64,000 nt of DNA from G963668655 sp963668655. GTDB taxonomy: Bacteria; Myxococcota_A; SURF-8. The position numbers and the translations under genes are program-made. The stretch spans positions 310,001 to 374,000 of the forward strand of contig CAXXPQ010000004.1 in assembly GCA_963668655.2 (NCBI GenBank), read 5' to 3'. Under the pieces are notes generated by a model that did not search any database, had not been told where the DNA came from, and saw nothing but the letters and a program-made list of their open reading frames with translations. Every line of letters starts with the position of its first letter. Within the stretch, counting starts at the first letter, position 1. Shown in pieces: positions 44,823-57,000 of the stretch.

Positions 44823-47591
44823 CTACAGCTCCTTCAGAGCCTGATCCGCCTTCTTGTACCACTTGTTGCTGGGCCCCACAAGCAGTTTTACGGTTTCGAA
44901 CTTCTTCTTCGCGGTATCCGGATCGAAGTCACGCACGCCCAGTCCCTCATAGTAAAGTTTCTGCGCCTTGTCCGCCAGGGACTCCAGGCCCTTCTTGGAC
45001 TGGGTATGCTTCGGGTTGAACTTCAGGGCCTTGTTGTAGGCCTTGGCGGCCTTCAGGTATTGTTGCTTCTGCTTGTAATTGTTTCCGAGCAGATAGTACA
45101 TGTCCGCCATGTACCCCATCATTTCGGATTGATACTTGGATCCGCTCTGAATGGCCTTGTCCTTTTTCAGCGCGTCGCCCAGTTTCCGGATGGCGCTGCT
45201 GGCGTCTTTTTTGTTGTAGGCGCTCTTGGCGTCGGAGTAACTCTTTTTGAAGGCTTTCATGCTGGAGATCATGGCCTTGGCCTTGTTCATGGTGGGCGCA
45301 TGCCCCCGACCGTTGGCAATGGTGTCCAGTTCGGAAATGGCGGCGTCCACCTTTCCGGCCTTGTACAGATCCTTTCCCTTGTTCAGATCCGACGAGCCTT
45401 TGACCTTGCGCTTGCGCGCCTCGGCTTCGCGCCGTTTGCGCTCTTCCTCGGCCTTGCGGCGACGCTCCTCTTCCTTGCGCTTGCGCTCTTCCTCGACCTT
45501 GCGACGACGCTCGGCTTCGGCGGCCCGGCGGCGTTCGGCGGCTTCTTCTTCCTTGCGTTTCTTTTCCGCGGCGGCGGCCCGACGGCGTTCCTCCTCCTCC
45601 TTGCGCTTGCGTTCTTCCTCGGCCTTGCGCTTGCGCTCCTCGGCGGCGGCGGCCTCCTTGCGCTTGCGTTCCTCGGCGGCGGCGGCTTCCATGCGCTTGC
45701 GCTCTTCTTCCTGGCGTTGACGCTCCTCTTCCAGCCGCTTGGCTTCCTCGGCCTTGGCCACTTCTCCATCCCGTTCCAGAACGGCGATCTGCCGGTATTT
45801 GTTGGCGGCGGCGTGATTGGGTTTTTCCTTCAGCACGCCGTCGAAGACCGCAATGGATTTATCGTATTTCTTTTCGTCCAGAAGCTTCTTTCCCTTTTCG
45901 ATCTGACCATCGAACTTGGCGTCGTCGATCCGGTTCAGCAGGGCTTGGGCCTCCGTGTAAAACACGCTCTTTTCACCGATGACTTTCAGCCGGATGGCGG
46001 CCTTGTCCGTTTCCTTGGATTCGAAAAGCTTCTTGCCTTCCTCCAGGGCCTCCTGGTTGGTGATTTCCCGGCGGGCCTGGGATTTGATTTCGCTGGCCTG
46101 GACGTTCACCGGATCCATCGCCAGGACTTCGTTGCACTTGTCGATGGCCTTGTCGAAAAATTTGCTTTGAATCAGGACGGCGGTCTCGTCGATGAGCTTC
46201 TTGATGCGGGCTTCTTTTTCCAGAGCCTCGGGCGGCTTTCCCGGTTCCTGCTTCTCGACCTTCGGAACGTTTTCCGGCCCCTTGGAATACTGCATGACGA
46301 AGACCACGCCGATGACGAGAACCGCCACCACGGCCAGACCGATCAGAATTCCCGTGGCTCCGCCCTTTTTCTGCGCCGGAGCGGTTCGCTGGGCGGCCAT
46401 GGGCGCGGGGGCCGGTTCGGGCGCGGGGGCGGAAACGGGGGCCGGAGTCGGAGCCGGTTCGGGTTTGGGCTCGGGCGCGGGAGCCGGAGTCGGAGCCGGT
46501 TCGGGTTTGGGTTCAGGTGCGGGAGCCGGTTCGGGCTGGGGCGCAGGAGCCGGAGTCGAAACGGGCACGGGAATACTTTCCGCCCCTCCCCCGACACGAG
46601 TGGGTTCCGAAGTGGGCGCAGCCTGTTCCACTTTCTGCGCCACGGCTTCCGGTTTTTCCGGCGGAGGAGCGACGGCCGAGGCGGCTTCGGCTTCTGCGGC
46701 GGCCGCAGCGGCGGCCTGGGCCTTCTTCTCTTTTTCTTCTTCGTCGAGATCGACGAAACGCAACTTGGTCAGACCCAGCACGATTTCCGAATTATGGGTC
46801 AAAAGCGCCTGCTCGATTTTCTCGCCGTTCAGCCGGGTTCCGTTTCCGCTGCCCAGATCGACGATGATGAATTCATCGAAACGGCGGCGCACCTGGAAAT
46901 GCTTCCGGGAAATGGACGTATCCGGAATGGTGATGTCGTTGTTGATTCCCCGACCCACCAGAACCTCGGCCTCCGTAATCAGAAATTCCTGCCCGGCGGC
47001 CGGGCCGTCCGTGACAACCAGTTTCCCGCCGCCGGTTTCCGGCATGCCGGCGATTTCCTCGTCCGAAAGAATGACGGTCTTCTCTTCGTTGTCTTCCTCC
47101 GGTTCGGGCTCGATATCGGGTGTAAGATCCAGCACGGGAGTGAACGGCGCTCTGGGAAGAGGCGGCGTCTGCATCACGGGCTCGGCCACCGGAATGCGTT
47201 CTTCCGGAACGAAGGCGTCCGAGGCCGTATCCTCTCCGAAAAGCCCGGCGACTTCATCCAGTTGCGCCTTTTGCTTCCCGGTTACGATGGAAGGTTTCGG
47301 CGGGATGGGCGGAGCCTTCGGCTTGGCGATCGGAGCGCCTTTGATCGGAGGGACCGGCGGTCTGGAAACCGGTTTCGGCGGGGCGAAAGCCGGAGTCGGC
47401 GGCACGGCTTTCGGGGTGATGACGACCTCTTCGATCAGTTCCACCTCTTCCTCGGTTTCTTCCGCCTGAACCCTTTCGTTCAGTTTTTTCAGGATTTCCG
47501 TATCGACGACGGTGCTTTCCGAGAGATATTCCTCGTCGTCCTCGTCATCGAAAAAACCGCCGGAGTCGCTGCGCCCTTTGTCGTCCGTCAT
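44823..47591 (-). CDS. FHA-domain membrane protein with Pro-rich linker, long charged helix and TPR repeats
   Basis: The 922-residue protein has, in order: an acidic and Pro-rich N-terminus (1-185); an FHA domain (about 187-280) with EVLVGRGINNDITIPDTSIS, RKHFQVRRR and DLGSGNGTRLNG, the phosphothreonine-binding residues; an Ala/Glu stretch; a Pro-Ala-Glu linker with repeated APAPEPKPEPAPTP (about 340-397); one membrane helix (about 410-433, ILIGLAVVAVLVIGVVFV); TPR-like helices; a 130-residue Lys/Glu/Arg/Ala charged helix (about 607-735); and C-terminal TPRs. FHA is thus cytoplasmic and the helix/TPR part probably periplasmic. No family name is known to me. Upstream is a perfect-consensus promoter. 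Confidence 0.85.
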   Translation of the reverse strand: MTDDKGRSDSGGFFDDEDDEEYLSESTVVDTEILKKLNERVQAEETEEEVELIEEVVITPKAVPPTPAFAPPKPVSRPPVPPIKGAPIAKPKAPPIPPKPSIVTGKQKAQLDEVAGLFGEDTASDAFVPEERIPVAEPVMQTPPLPRAPFTPVLDLTPDIEPEPEEDNEEKTVILSDEEIAGMPETGGGKLVVTDGPAAGQEFLITEAEVLVGRGINNDITIPDTSISRKHFQVRRRFDEFIIVDLGSGNGTRLNGEKIEQALLTHNSEIVLGLTKLRFVDLDEEEKEKKAQAAAAAAAEAEAASAVAPPPEKPEAVAQKVEQAAPTSEPTRVGGGAESIPVPVSTPAPAPQPEPAPAPEPKPEPAPTPAPAPEPKPEPAPTPAPVSAPAPEPAPAPMAAQRTAPAQKKGGATGILIGLAVVAVLVIGVVFVMQYSKGPENVPKVEKQEPGKPPEALEKEARIKKLIDETAVLIQSKFFDKAIDKCNEVLAMDPVNVQASEIKSQARREITNQEALEEGKKLFESKETDKAAIRLKVIGEKSVFYTEAQALLNRIDDAKFDGQIEKGKKLLDEKKYDKSIAVFDGVLKEKPNHAAANKYRQIAVLERDGEVAKAEEAKRLEEERQRQEEERKRMEAAAAEERKRKEAAAAEERKRKAEEERKRKEEEERRRAAAAEKKRKEEEAAERRRAAEAERRRKVEEERKRKEEERRRKAEEERKRREAEARKRKVKGSSDLNKGKDLYKAGKVDAAISELDTIANGRGHAPTMNKAKAMISSMKAFKKSYSDAKSAYNKKDASSAIRKLGDALKKDKAIQSGSKYQSEMMGYMADMYYLLGNNYKQKQQYLKAAKAYNKALKFNPKHTQSKKGLESLADKAQKLYYEGLGVRDFDPDTAKKKFETVKLLVGPSNKWYKKADQALKEL

Positions 47592-47697
47592 ACGCCACCT
47601 CGCTGGGATTGCCCAATTGGCCTGTCATCAATTGGAAGCGATTGGAAATGCTATGTTTTTCGTATTAACCGGTAAATAGATACGTTTCAGGTTCCGC

Positions 47698-47725
47698 ATT
47701 ATAAAACACGGCCTCCGTTTGTCAA
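47698..47725 (-). promoter_or_regulatory. Consensus sigma70 promoter of the FHA gene
   Basis: Minus strand TTGACA (47725-47720), 16-bp spacer, TATAAT (47703-47698): both hexamers are perfect. Start predicted near 47691, with a leader of about 100 nt. The strongest promoter match in the window. Confidence 0.88.
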
Positions 47726-47870
47726 CAATTTTCCGTTCGCGATCAAAGACCTAACTGCCTGAAAATCTTCCCGTTTGTTCCAACAACCCGTAAAAGGCAT
47801 ATTCAAACGCGTTCCCAACCCCTCTCAGGAGACTGCGCGCATTTTCCGTACACATCAAGGCATATTTTCA

Positions 47871-47899
47871 TTGAAAATTCCTCCACGTACATTTATTAT
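47871..47899 (+). promoter_or_regulatory. Promoter of the giant surface protein gene
   Basis: TTGAAA (47871-47876), 17-bp spacer, TATTAT (47894-47899). Start predicted near 47906, leaving a 137-nt leader that ends in the ribosome-binding site AAGGAGGT at 48030-48037. The rest of the 47592-48042 gap carries no gene I can support. Confidence 0.72.
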
Positions 47900-48042
47900 G
47901 AAAGGGTAAGATTCGGCATCAAACTCAGGAACTCTCGCCCGTTTTCAGACAGGCTTGAAGGCGGAGCGTCCACGGGAATTCGACCCATTAGGCTATCTGG
48001 ATTTTCGAAACCGAAAGAAACCCCGCATCAAGGAGGTCTCGG

Positions 48043-51000
48043 ATGTTTTTTTCCCGAACGATTTTCATCCTGTTGGCGGCGATTTTCCTGTTGCCCGCTT
48101 CATTCGTTTCCGCCGCGGATCCCACGCCGGAGGAATTGACCGACCTGGCCGCTCCGGAAGGCGTGGACGAAGCGGATGTTCAGCATCTGTTCCAGATCCT
48201 TTCCGGGGAAATCACGCCCGGTGACATCGAGAATCAGCGCGGCGACGTCGCACCCGGAACGCTTCTGTCCCCCGATGGCGAAGTCCCCACCCGGGTTCGT
48301 CCCAATCCCAATCCGGACGGAAGCTTCGATATCGGCGACGCCGTGCTGGCGGCCCGCCGGGCGGTTGGGTCGGATCACCCGGGATACATCGTCTTCGACG
48401 GCCTGAACGAGTCGCCCGCCATTCATTACGGCGGCATGAGCGTCCTGACGAACCAGAATCCCTGGTCGTTCAGCGGAACGGTGAGCGACGACCAGGCGCT
48501 GGAACTCTGCACGGTGGAAGTCTGGCTTAACGGCGAAATCTTCGAAGCCTCTCTGAACATCTCCGCAGGCGGCGTTTTCGCCATCGATCTGCCGCTTCTG
48601 GAAGGCCTGAACGAGATCTCAGCCCGCGCCACCGACGGCTACGGCCGCATCGGTGAATTCGGCGACGTGCTCGAAGTCACCCTCGATACGGTGGCTCCCG
48701 TCCTGGCCTTCGATGTCAATCTGGATGGCGCGTACACCAACCAGACCCCCTTCCAAGTCACCGGAACCGCTTCGGATATCCATGAAATCGTGGAAATCCT
48801 GGTCCATGGCGTTTCCGCCACTCTGATCCCGGATCCCGGCAATCCGGAAGGCTATATCTGGGGCGCAGACGTTTCCTTCGGGGCGGAAGGCCCCGCGATC
48901 ATCCAGGCCACGGCGGAGGACGCGGCCGGCAACGTCAGCGATCCCGTAGCGATCACGGTCACGTACGACGACACCAACCCCACCGTGGCCTTCGACGCCT
49001 ATCCCTCGCCCACGAACCTGACTTCACTGACCCTAACGGGCGTCATGGCGGACGCTTATGGCGTGGAAAGCGTGCAGGTCAACGGCCAGGAAGCCGCTCT
49101 GGACACCGGAACAGGCTCCTGGAGTATCGTAGTGAGCATCTCCGAAGGAGACAACACCTTCACCGCCGTCGCTACGGATTACGCCGGAAACCAGGGTTCG
49201 GACGGCCCCATCAATATCATCGGCGACTTCATCCCACCGGTATTGACCCTGCTGTCCGACGATTTCGTCAATTACACCGATTACGACTGGATCATCGGCA
49301 TTTCGGAACCGGTCTTCCTGAACAACATCGACGGCGTGCCCGACGGTACGTTTTACGATGGCGTGTCCTTCACCCTGGCCGGGTGGAGCCTGGAAAATGG
49401 AGCCAACACCATCGAACTGACCGTCAGCGATCCGGCGGGCAACACCGTGACCCAAAACTTCACGGTCACCGTGGACACCGAACCGCCGATCTTTGCCATC
49501 ACGGAAGCCTTCAATAATACATACTTTTTCAAGCTTGAACCGGGCACGGACATCGAATCCGACACCCTTTCCCTGGGCAACGCCCTGGCCTTCGTCACCA
49601 ACGCCCCCACCGTAGGACTGCGCGGAACGGTGGAAGACGTCGTAAGTGGCGTGGAAAGCGTGCGCTACGAAACCTACGACGCCATGTTGGCCGGCGACAC
49701 CTTTGCCATCACGGGCATTCCCCTCACACCCCGAGCGAACTCCGTCACGTTAACCGCCACCGACGGCGCGGGAAACAGCACCTCCATCACCTTGACCGCC
49801 CACCAGGACGTGGAAGGACCGGAAATCGTCCTGGATAACTTCCAGCGTGGCGCGCACGTCAGCGCCACCGGACAATTCAACGACGCAAATATTGGAAATT
49901 ACGACGGTTCCTCCGGCATCACCGTCACCGGAACCGCCACGGACATTTATACGAACATTTCGGACATCACCGTCACCTGGGCGGGAACGCCCTTGCCCGT
50001 GGCGCTCCATCGCGGCTCTTCCGACTTCGAGTTCACCATCCCGGCGGACCGGATGGCCGATTCGAATCTGAACCTGCTTTCCATCACCGCCACCGATCAG
50101 ATGGCCAACGCCAACCTGAATCATCAGAGCGCGCTCACGGGAACCTTCGCCCTGCGCGGACCGGTGGGCCAGACCGGCGAAACCATCCAGAACGGCATCG
50201 GCCTGGGCCTGGAACCCAACTCGCTTTCGGCCTTCACCGCCATCATCGAGGAACAGATCGAGGCCATCGATGGCGCGGATTCCTTCGATCAGCACATCAG
50301 CGATCCCATCAGCGCCGATATCCAGGGACTGGCCTTCTGCGACCCCGCCACGGTCGGACGCAGCCGCTACGATGGTCACGGCCCCGTAAGCGTCATGGAC
50401 CCGCCCACTTGCCGGTACTACTGCGACCAGGACGTCGTGGTGGAGATGAGCATCAACCAGGATCCCGCCAGCCCCAATTACGGCAAAGTCCAGATCATCA
50501 TGACCGTTCCCTATCTGCATGTGGACCTACACGTATCCGGCAGCATCGTCTGCCTGGGCGGCAGCGAGGTCTACGCCGCCGCCCACCCGGCCACGATCTC
50601 CATGGTAGCCGAGTTCGTGGACAGCGAAGACGGCCCGCAACTCGTGGCCGATACGGATTCCATCGTCGTGGGCATCGACGAAGACGACTTCAGCCTGGCT
50701 TTCGAGAACGGCTGGTGCGCCCTGGGATGGTTCGCGGGCTCTTTGAAAGGCATGATCGTGGACATGATTAAAGAGGAATTCCAGGGAGCCATCAACGACA
50801 TGCTCTCCGCCCTGGGCGACAGCCTGGCCGCTCCCATCATGGAAGGCCCCAACACCCACTTCAGCGTCTACATCTATCATATCCAGAGCGCGCCGGACGG
50901 CTTCCGCATCTGGCTGGATCTGCACGGAAATCCCTGCCCGGATCCTTCCGAGTTGACCGACAAACCCAATCCGGACACTCCCGAGGAAGACGATTTCCTG

Positions 51001-54000
51001 CCCTGCCTGGATCCCAACGAATATCCGCCCGCCATGGACATCTACAACTGCCCGGGCTCCCTGGTGACGGCCAACCCCGATCCCAGCGATCCCAACGAGC
51101 GCCCCTGGCTGACCATGCACGACAGCGACGACAACCTGCGCAGCCTCCAGGCGGCGATCAACGACGACTTCGTGAACTACTACGTTTATCACGAGTGGGC
51201 CCAGGGAACCCTGGACATGGACATCGATCAGGAAATGCTGGGCGACGGCATGAGCCTGGATACGGAATTCCTGGGACTGGTGGTTCCCGAACTGGTGAAC
51301 GAGGCCCGGGAGGACGTTCAGGCCGTCGTGCCCACCGGAACCCCGGTACTGATCCAGTTGCACGCCATGGTGCCCATCACGGTGGAAGGTATCGACAACA
51401 CCGCTCCGAACCCCGACGGCATCCGGCTGCGGGCGGGCGATCTGATTCTCTCCTTCTTCGGCGATACGGACGGAAACGGCGACTACGAAACTCCCATCTT
51501 CGACATCGCCGTCACGATGTACGCCGACGCCAGTCTGGAACTGCACCCGGCCACGTCCAGCGGCGAAACCGACTATATCTCCCTGGACATCGATCCGGAA
51601 AACGCGGACATTTACGCGGATCTGGTCTGGTCGGCCTTCATCATCCACGAAGGCACGCTGCAAAGCCGCATTCCGGACTTCTTCGCCACCCTGCTGCCCA
51701 CGTTCCTGGAGTCCATGAACCGCATCGATCTTCCCGGCTCCGGACTGCGGGTCTCCGAGTTCAACGTCATCGATCCGAACAACGAATTCATCAATATTCT
51801 CGGTGACCTGGTGGCCGCCATCGCCATTCTCCAGCCGGGTGGAACCGGAAGCGGCAACCTGCCCTTCGAGGGACGGATCAACGGGCTCATCGCCTCGGGC
51901 GGTAATTTCAACGCCGAAATGAACGTGTACGTCGGTCCCAACGACGGCGAAACTCCCGACGACATCGATATTTCCGGCTTCAGTTTCTCCGTCAACACCG
52001 GCGCGGGCTACGTGGACTGGAACGGCTCCATCGACCTCGGCCTGCTTTCCGGCGGCGAGAACGTCATCCGGGTTGTGGTGACCGACCACAACAATCTCGA
52101 TTCCACCGGCGCTCCCAAAACGGCCTATACCACCATGGTCGTGGAATACGACACCTCCAGCGGGGAATGGGAAGTCCTGAGCGGCCAAAGCGAGAACGCC
52201 AGCGCCACCCTGCTGGATTCCCTGAGCAATCTCGATAGTTGCATGGGCTGCCAGAGTCCGGCGGAAAACGCCTCTCCCTTCGTCCTGGGCGCGCTGTTCG
52301 CCCTGATGCTGGCTTTCTGGCGACGGCGCAAAACCCTTTCCGGAAAAGCGGCTCCCTACCTGGGATCAGCGCTCCTGCTTCTGGGGCTTCTGGCGCTTTC
52401 GGCCTGCGACAGCAGTTCGGCCTCGTTCCTCGAAGACGGAGATCTGGAAAACGCTCCGGACGGAGACTTCGAAATCGACGGCGACATCACCCCGGACGGC
52501 GATACGGACGGAAATGTCGATGGCGACGAGGACGGCGACACGGACGGAAATGTGGACGGCGACGCCGACGGCGACACGGACGACGATTCCCCCGTCAACC
52601 ACTTCACCGGACCGGGCGTGGACGACGACCCGGTGGTCATCCTGAACATGGTCCAGATCGGCGGGGAAACCGACGGCTTCAACCTGGACGAGGGCCGCAG
52701 CCCCGAAGGCGACCCGGACCCGGACAACGGCGTCGCCATTCTGGGCAGCCTGGCCAACAAGGCCCTGACCGACGCCATGAACGAAGGCAGCATCATCCTG
52801 CTGCTTCAGTTCCTGGGGCTCGACAACCTGCCCGCCGCCGGGGAAAGCGGCACGGTGAACATTCGCGGCTACCTGGGCAAAGACATGGATGAAGATCCCT
52901 CGAACAATTTCGATGGCGACCAGACCTTCGCCATCGATCCCGGTTCCTTCGACGAAGACGGCAACCTGCTCATCAGTTTCGACGGCGTGGAGATCTACGC
53001 CGACGAATCGGGCGCGGTCCACATGCACGGCGGCCCGGCGGTCTTCACCCTGAGCATCCCGCTCAGCGAGGGAGCGGCCATCACGCTCACCATCACCGAA
53101 ACCCAGCTCGAATCCCTCTTGCAGCCGAGCACGCTGCGTCAGGGCGGAATCGATCTGACCGACGGCCTTTTGGGCGGCATCATTCCCTGCTCCATCCTGG
53201 CCGAGCCCATCGAGTCCCTGGGCGGCATGGCCCCGCTGTCCCTGCTGAGCCTTTACGTGGACATCGACCTGAACGAGGACGGCTCGCTGGATCACGAAAA
53301 CAGTCCCGACAACGAGGACGGCATCACGGCGGGTGTCCTGGTCACGGGCGTACCCGCCTTCATCGATTTCACCACCGCCAATCGCGCGCCGGTCATCGCC
53401 CTGGATCCGGTGGCCGAAACCGTCACCGAACCGGGACTGACCGTCACCGGCGTTTTCGACGATCCCGACGGCGCATGCATCGACGGAACCGTCACCGTGC
53501 GGGTCAACGAACTGGAGGCGGTGCAGGCCGCCACCAATCAGGCAGGCGAGGGCTGTACCTTCACGGCGGAAATTCGCCTGGAACTGGGAGACAACGCCAT
53601 CGTGGCCAAAGTGGTGGACGAAAAAGGCGCGGAAGCCTCGGACCGCAAGGAAACCGTGCTGAACGACGAAACGCCGCCCGTGGTGACCATCACCGCCCCG
53701 GCGGATCAGACCGTCACGGACCGGGTGCTGACCTTAAGCGGAACCGCCACGGACAACGTGGGCATTCTGGGCGTCACCATCACCGTCACCGACGGCCAGA
53801 CCTACGCCGTCCTGGGCGAAAACCTGGGAGCGAACGGTGAATTCGACGTGGAAATCGAACTGCCCAAGCTGGGAGAAAATCCCATTACCGTACAGGCCAA
53901 GGATCTGGCTGACAACCTCAGCGCCGAGGTTCCCTATCCGCTCACTCTCGTTGATATTGAAGCTCCTGTAATCACGATGGTTTCCGTCTCCGACGGCGTC

Positions 54001-57000
54001 ATTACGGTGGAACCGCCGGACGATCTGGTCATCCACGAACCGGAAGCCGATATCGTCGTCCACGTGTCCGACAACACCACGGCAACCGATCAGTTGACGG
54101 TGGAGGCAGAGTTGAACGCCCAGGGCGTCCGCGAGCGCGTGCCCTGCATGTATAATTCCGTGCTGGACACCTTCAGCGTCTCCTTCACTCTGGAACTGGG
54201 CGACAACCCGGTCACGTTCTACACCAAGGACGCCAGCGAAAACGAAGCGACCGAAACCTTCGTCGTCAGTTATCTGGACAACGAGCCGCCCGTCATCCAG
54301 GTCACCGCCCCGGTTCCCACGGTGAACGAAGTCGAACAGACCCTGCGCTTCACGGTGGAAGACAATATCGACGCGGCCGAGCTGCTCTCTCCCATGGTGC
54401 TTTTGAATTCCACCGATTCAGCAGACGCCATGGAAGCTTATTACGACGATCAGGCAGGCGACTTCTACCTGATCCTCGATCTGCAACTGGGTGAAAACAA
54501 TGTGCAAATCGACCTGGCGGACCTTTCCGGAAACGAAACCCAATGGACGGGCGTCTTCACCCTGGAAGACATCGAACCGCCGGTTCTCACCGTCACCGCC
54601 CCTCAGGCGGCCCAGAGCGAAACCTTCGATGAAAGCGCAACCGTCATCGGCTCGGTCACCGACAATATCGGGCTGGCCGTTCCCGGCCTCACCATCGATG
54701 TAAACGGCGCTTCCTATGAACCGACCATCGAGGAGGATGGAAGCTTCGAGCAGATCGTGGCGCTTTCCCTGGGCGAGAACGTGATTACGGTCACCGCCTT
54801 CGACAACAGCGAATTGACCATCAATCCACAGGAAATCCGCACGGTTACGCGCTTCGACCCCGACGCCCCGGCCACGATCCGCCTGGACGCCGATCCGGTC
54901 ACCCTGCTGATCGACGTAGGAGAGAGCACCCTGACCGCCACGGTGGAACGCCTGGCCGGAGGCCCGGTTCCCGCCGGAACCGTCGTCACTTTCACAGCCG
55001 ATCCCGCCGACCTGGGAACGCTCTCCGCCGAAACCGCCGCTACTTCGGACGAAACCGGCGTGGTTTCGGTAACCTACAGCGCCGGTCCGAACCCGGGCTC
55101 GGTGTCCGTCACCGCCGCCGCCGGATCGATCTCCGACGCCGTGACCCTGAACATTTCCGAGCCCACCCTGGCCGTCCTGGATCTCTGCACCGACGGCCAG
55201 AGTTCCTTCGCGGGAGCGGAAATGAGCCTGAACTACGGCGGAAGCGCCACGGTGCAGACTCCGCCGAGCACCAGCCTGGAAGGCGTGGGACCGGCCGCCG
55301 GATTCTACACCTACAACACCGCCGCAGAGGCTCCGAATCTCTACCTGGCGGGCGCCTCCCTGGTGGAAGTCAGTGAAGAAACCGTCTTCGGCCAGTTCTC
55401 CTGGCCCCTGGGCGGCGGCGTGCCATTGATGGAAGACTTCGGATTGAACGTCGCGGAAGTTTCCGATCTTCTTGGAGAAACCTCCCCCGGCGCGGGCTTC
55501 GCCATCTGCGGACTGGACAACCGCCTGGGCGATCTGCCCCCCATCGTCAACCTGGATCCGATCTCGCCGTCCGACGTCGCCGAGGTCACCGTTACGGGAA
55601 CCGTCCAAGACGCCGATCTATCCACCTGCACGGGCGTTCTGATCGTCAACGGGACGGGACAGGACATCGACGTCACTTCCGGAAGCGTCTCCGTTTCCGT
55701 CACCCTCCAGCCGGGCGAAAATCTGGTGACGCTCATCGTCACCGACGCCGGAAGCCAGACGGGCAGCGACAGCATCCGCCCGGTGTATTCGCCCCAGAAC
55801 GACCTTCCGGTGGTCGCCGTCACCGCGCCCGAAGCCACCACGGCGGATGAAAGCGTCCTGGTCTCCGGCACCGTTTCGGACGACGGCCCGCTTTCGGAAA
55901 TCACCCTGCGGGTCAACGCCAACGGCGGCGCATGGGTGAACGCAGCCATCGACGAACCCACCGGAACCTGGACCACAGAAAGCGCCCTGGCCTTGAATCT
56001 CGGGGCCAACGTTCTGAACGTGGAAGCCACCGACGGCCTGAACGGCGTCACCCGCATCCAGCATTCGGTGCGGCGCATCGAGCCGCCCCAGCCGCCCGTC
56101 ATCACCATCGACGAACCCGCCGATGGCGCAGACTTCGACAGCAACCCGGTGCGCCTGCGCGGCGGTATCGCCCAGGGCGGTAATCCCGTGGAAATCACCA
56201 TCACCGTGCTTCTGGACGGCGAGGAACAACCCTTCTCCTGGGACTTCATCAACCGGCGTCTCTCCGCTTCCTTCAACCTCATCGACGGCCCCCACACGAT
56301 TCTCGTCCGGGCCGAGGACATCGCGGGCGGCTACGACGAGGTGACACGCAACATCACCTTCACCGCCCCGGACGACCCGCCCGTCATCACCATCACCAGT
56401 CCAAACGACGGCGCGAACATGGCCGCCACCCAGGTGCTGGTTTCCGGAACCATCGTGGACGACCGCCCGCTCTACACGCTGCAATCCTTCCAGGTCAAGG
56501 GCGTGGACGTAACCGTGGACGATCCGGACGCCACCACCTCCACCTGGTCGGCCACCGTTCCGCTGGACGAAGGAGCAAACGTCATCGAAGCAGGCGCGCT
56601 GGACATGCGTGGCAACACCGCATCCGACAGCATCACCGTCAACAATGTCACCCCGCCGTCCATCGTGATGAACTACGTCGCCATCGGCACCAGTTCGGAA
56701 GGCTTCAACGTGGACCAGGTGGGCCTCCTGGGCGACCTGAGCAACGACAACGCCCTATCCGCCCTGGGCGGCGTGGCCAACGGCCTGCTCCTGGAGAAAC
56801 TGGCGGCCGATCCGGGAAACACCGATCCGCTGCTGATGATCTTCCAACTGGAAGGTCTGGCCGAACTGCCCGGTCCGGGAGAATCCACCCCGGTGGTCAT
56901 CAACGGCTACATCGGCGAGGATCTGGACGGCGATCCCACGGACAACTACAGCGGTTCCGAGGTCTTCGGCATCGATCCGGCCAGTTTCGACTCGGAAACC

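Noticed and set aside
44823..47675. Long plus-strand frame opposite the FHA gene
   Set aside because: Its Phe/Leu/Gly-rich runs are the antisense of the Lys/Glu-rich charged helix; there is no ribosome-binding site or family match.
52436..52590. DGD repeats as a CRISPR-like or tandem-repeat locus
   Set aside because: The repeat is a coding Asp-Gly linker after the lipobox; repeats are short, in frame and imperfect, with no spacers.
54418..55608. Long minus-strand frames opposite the giant gene
   Set aside because: Gly/Val/Asp-rich antisense shadows of the repeat protein; no start context or family motif.
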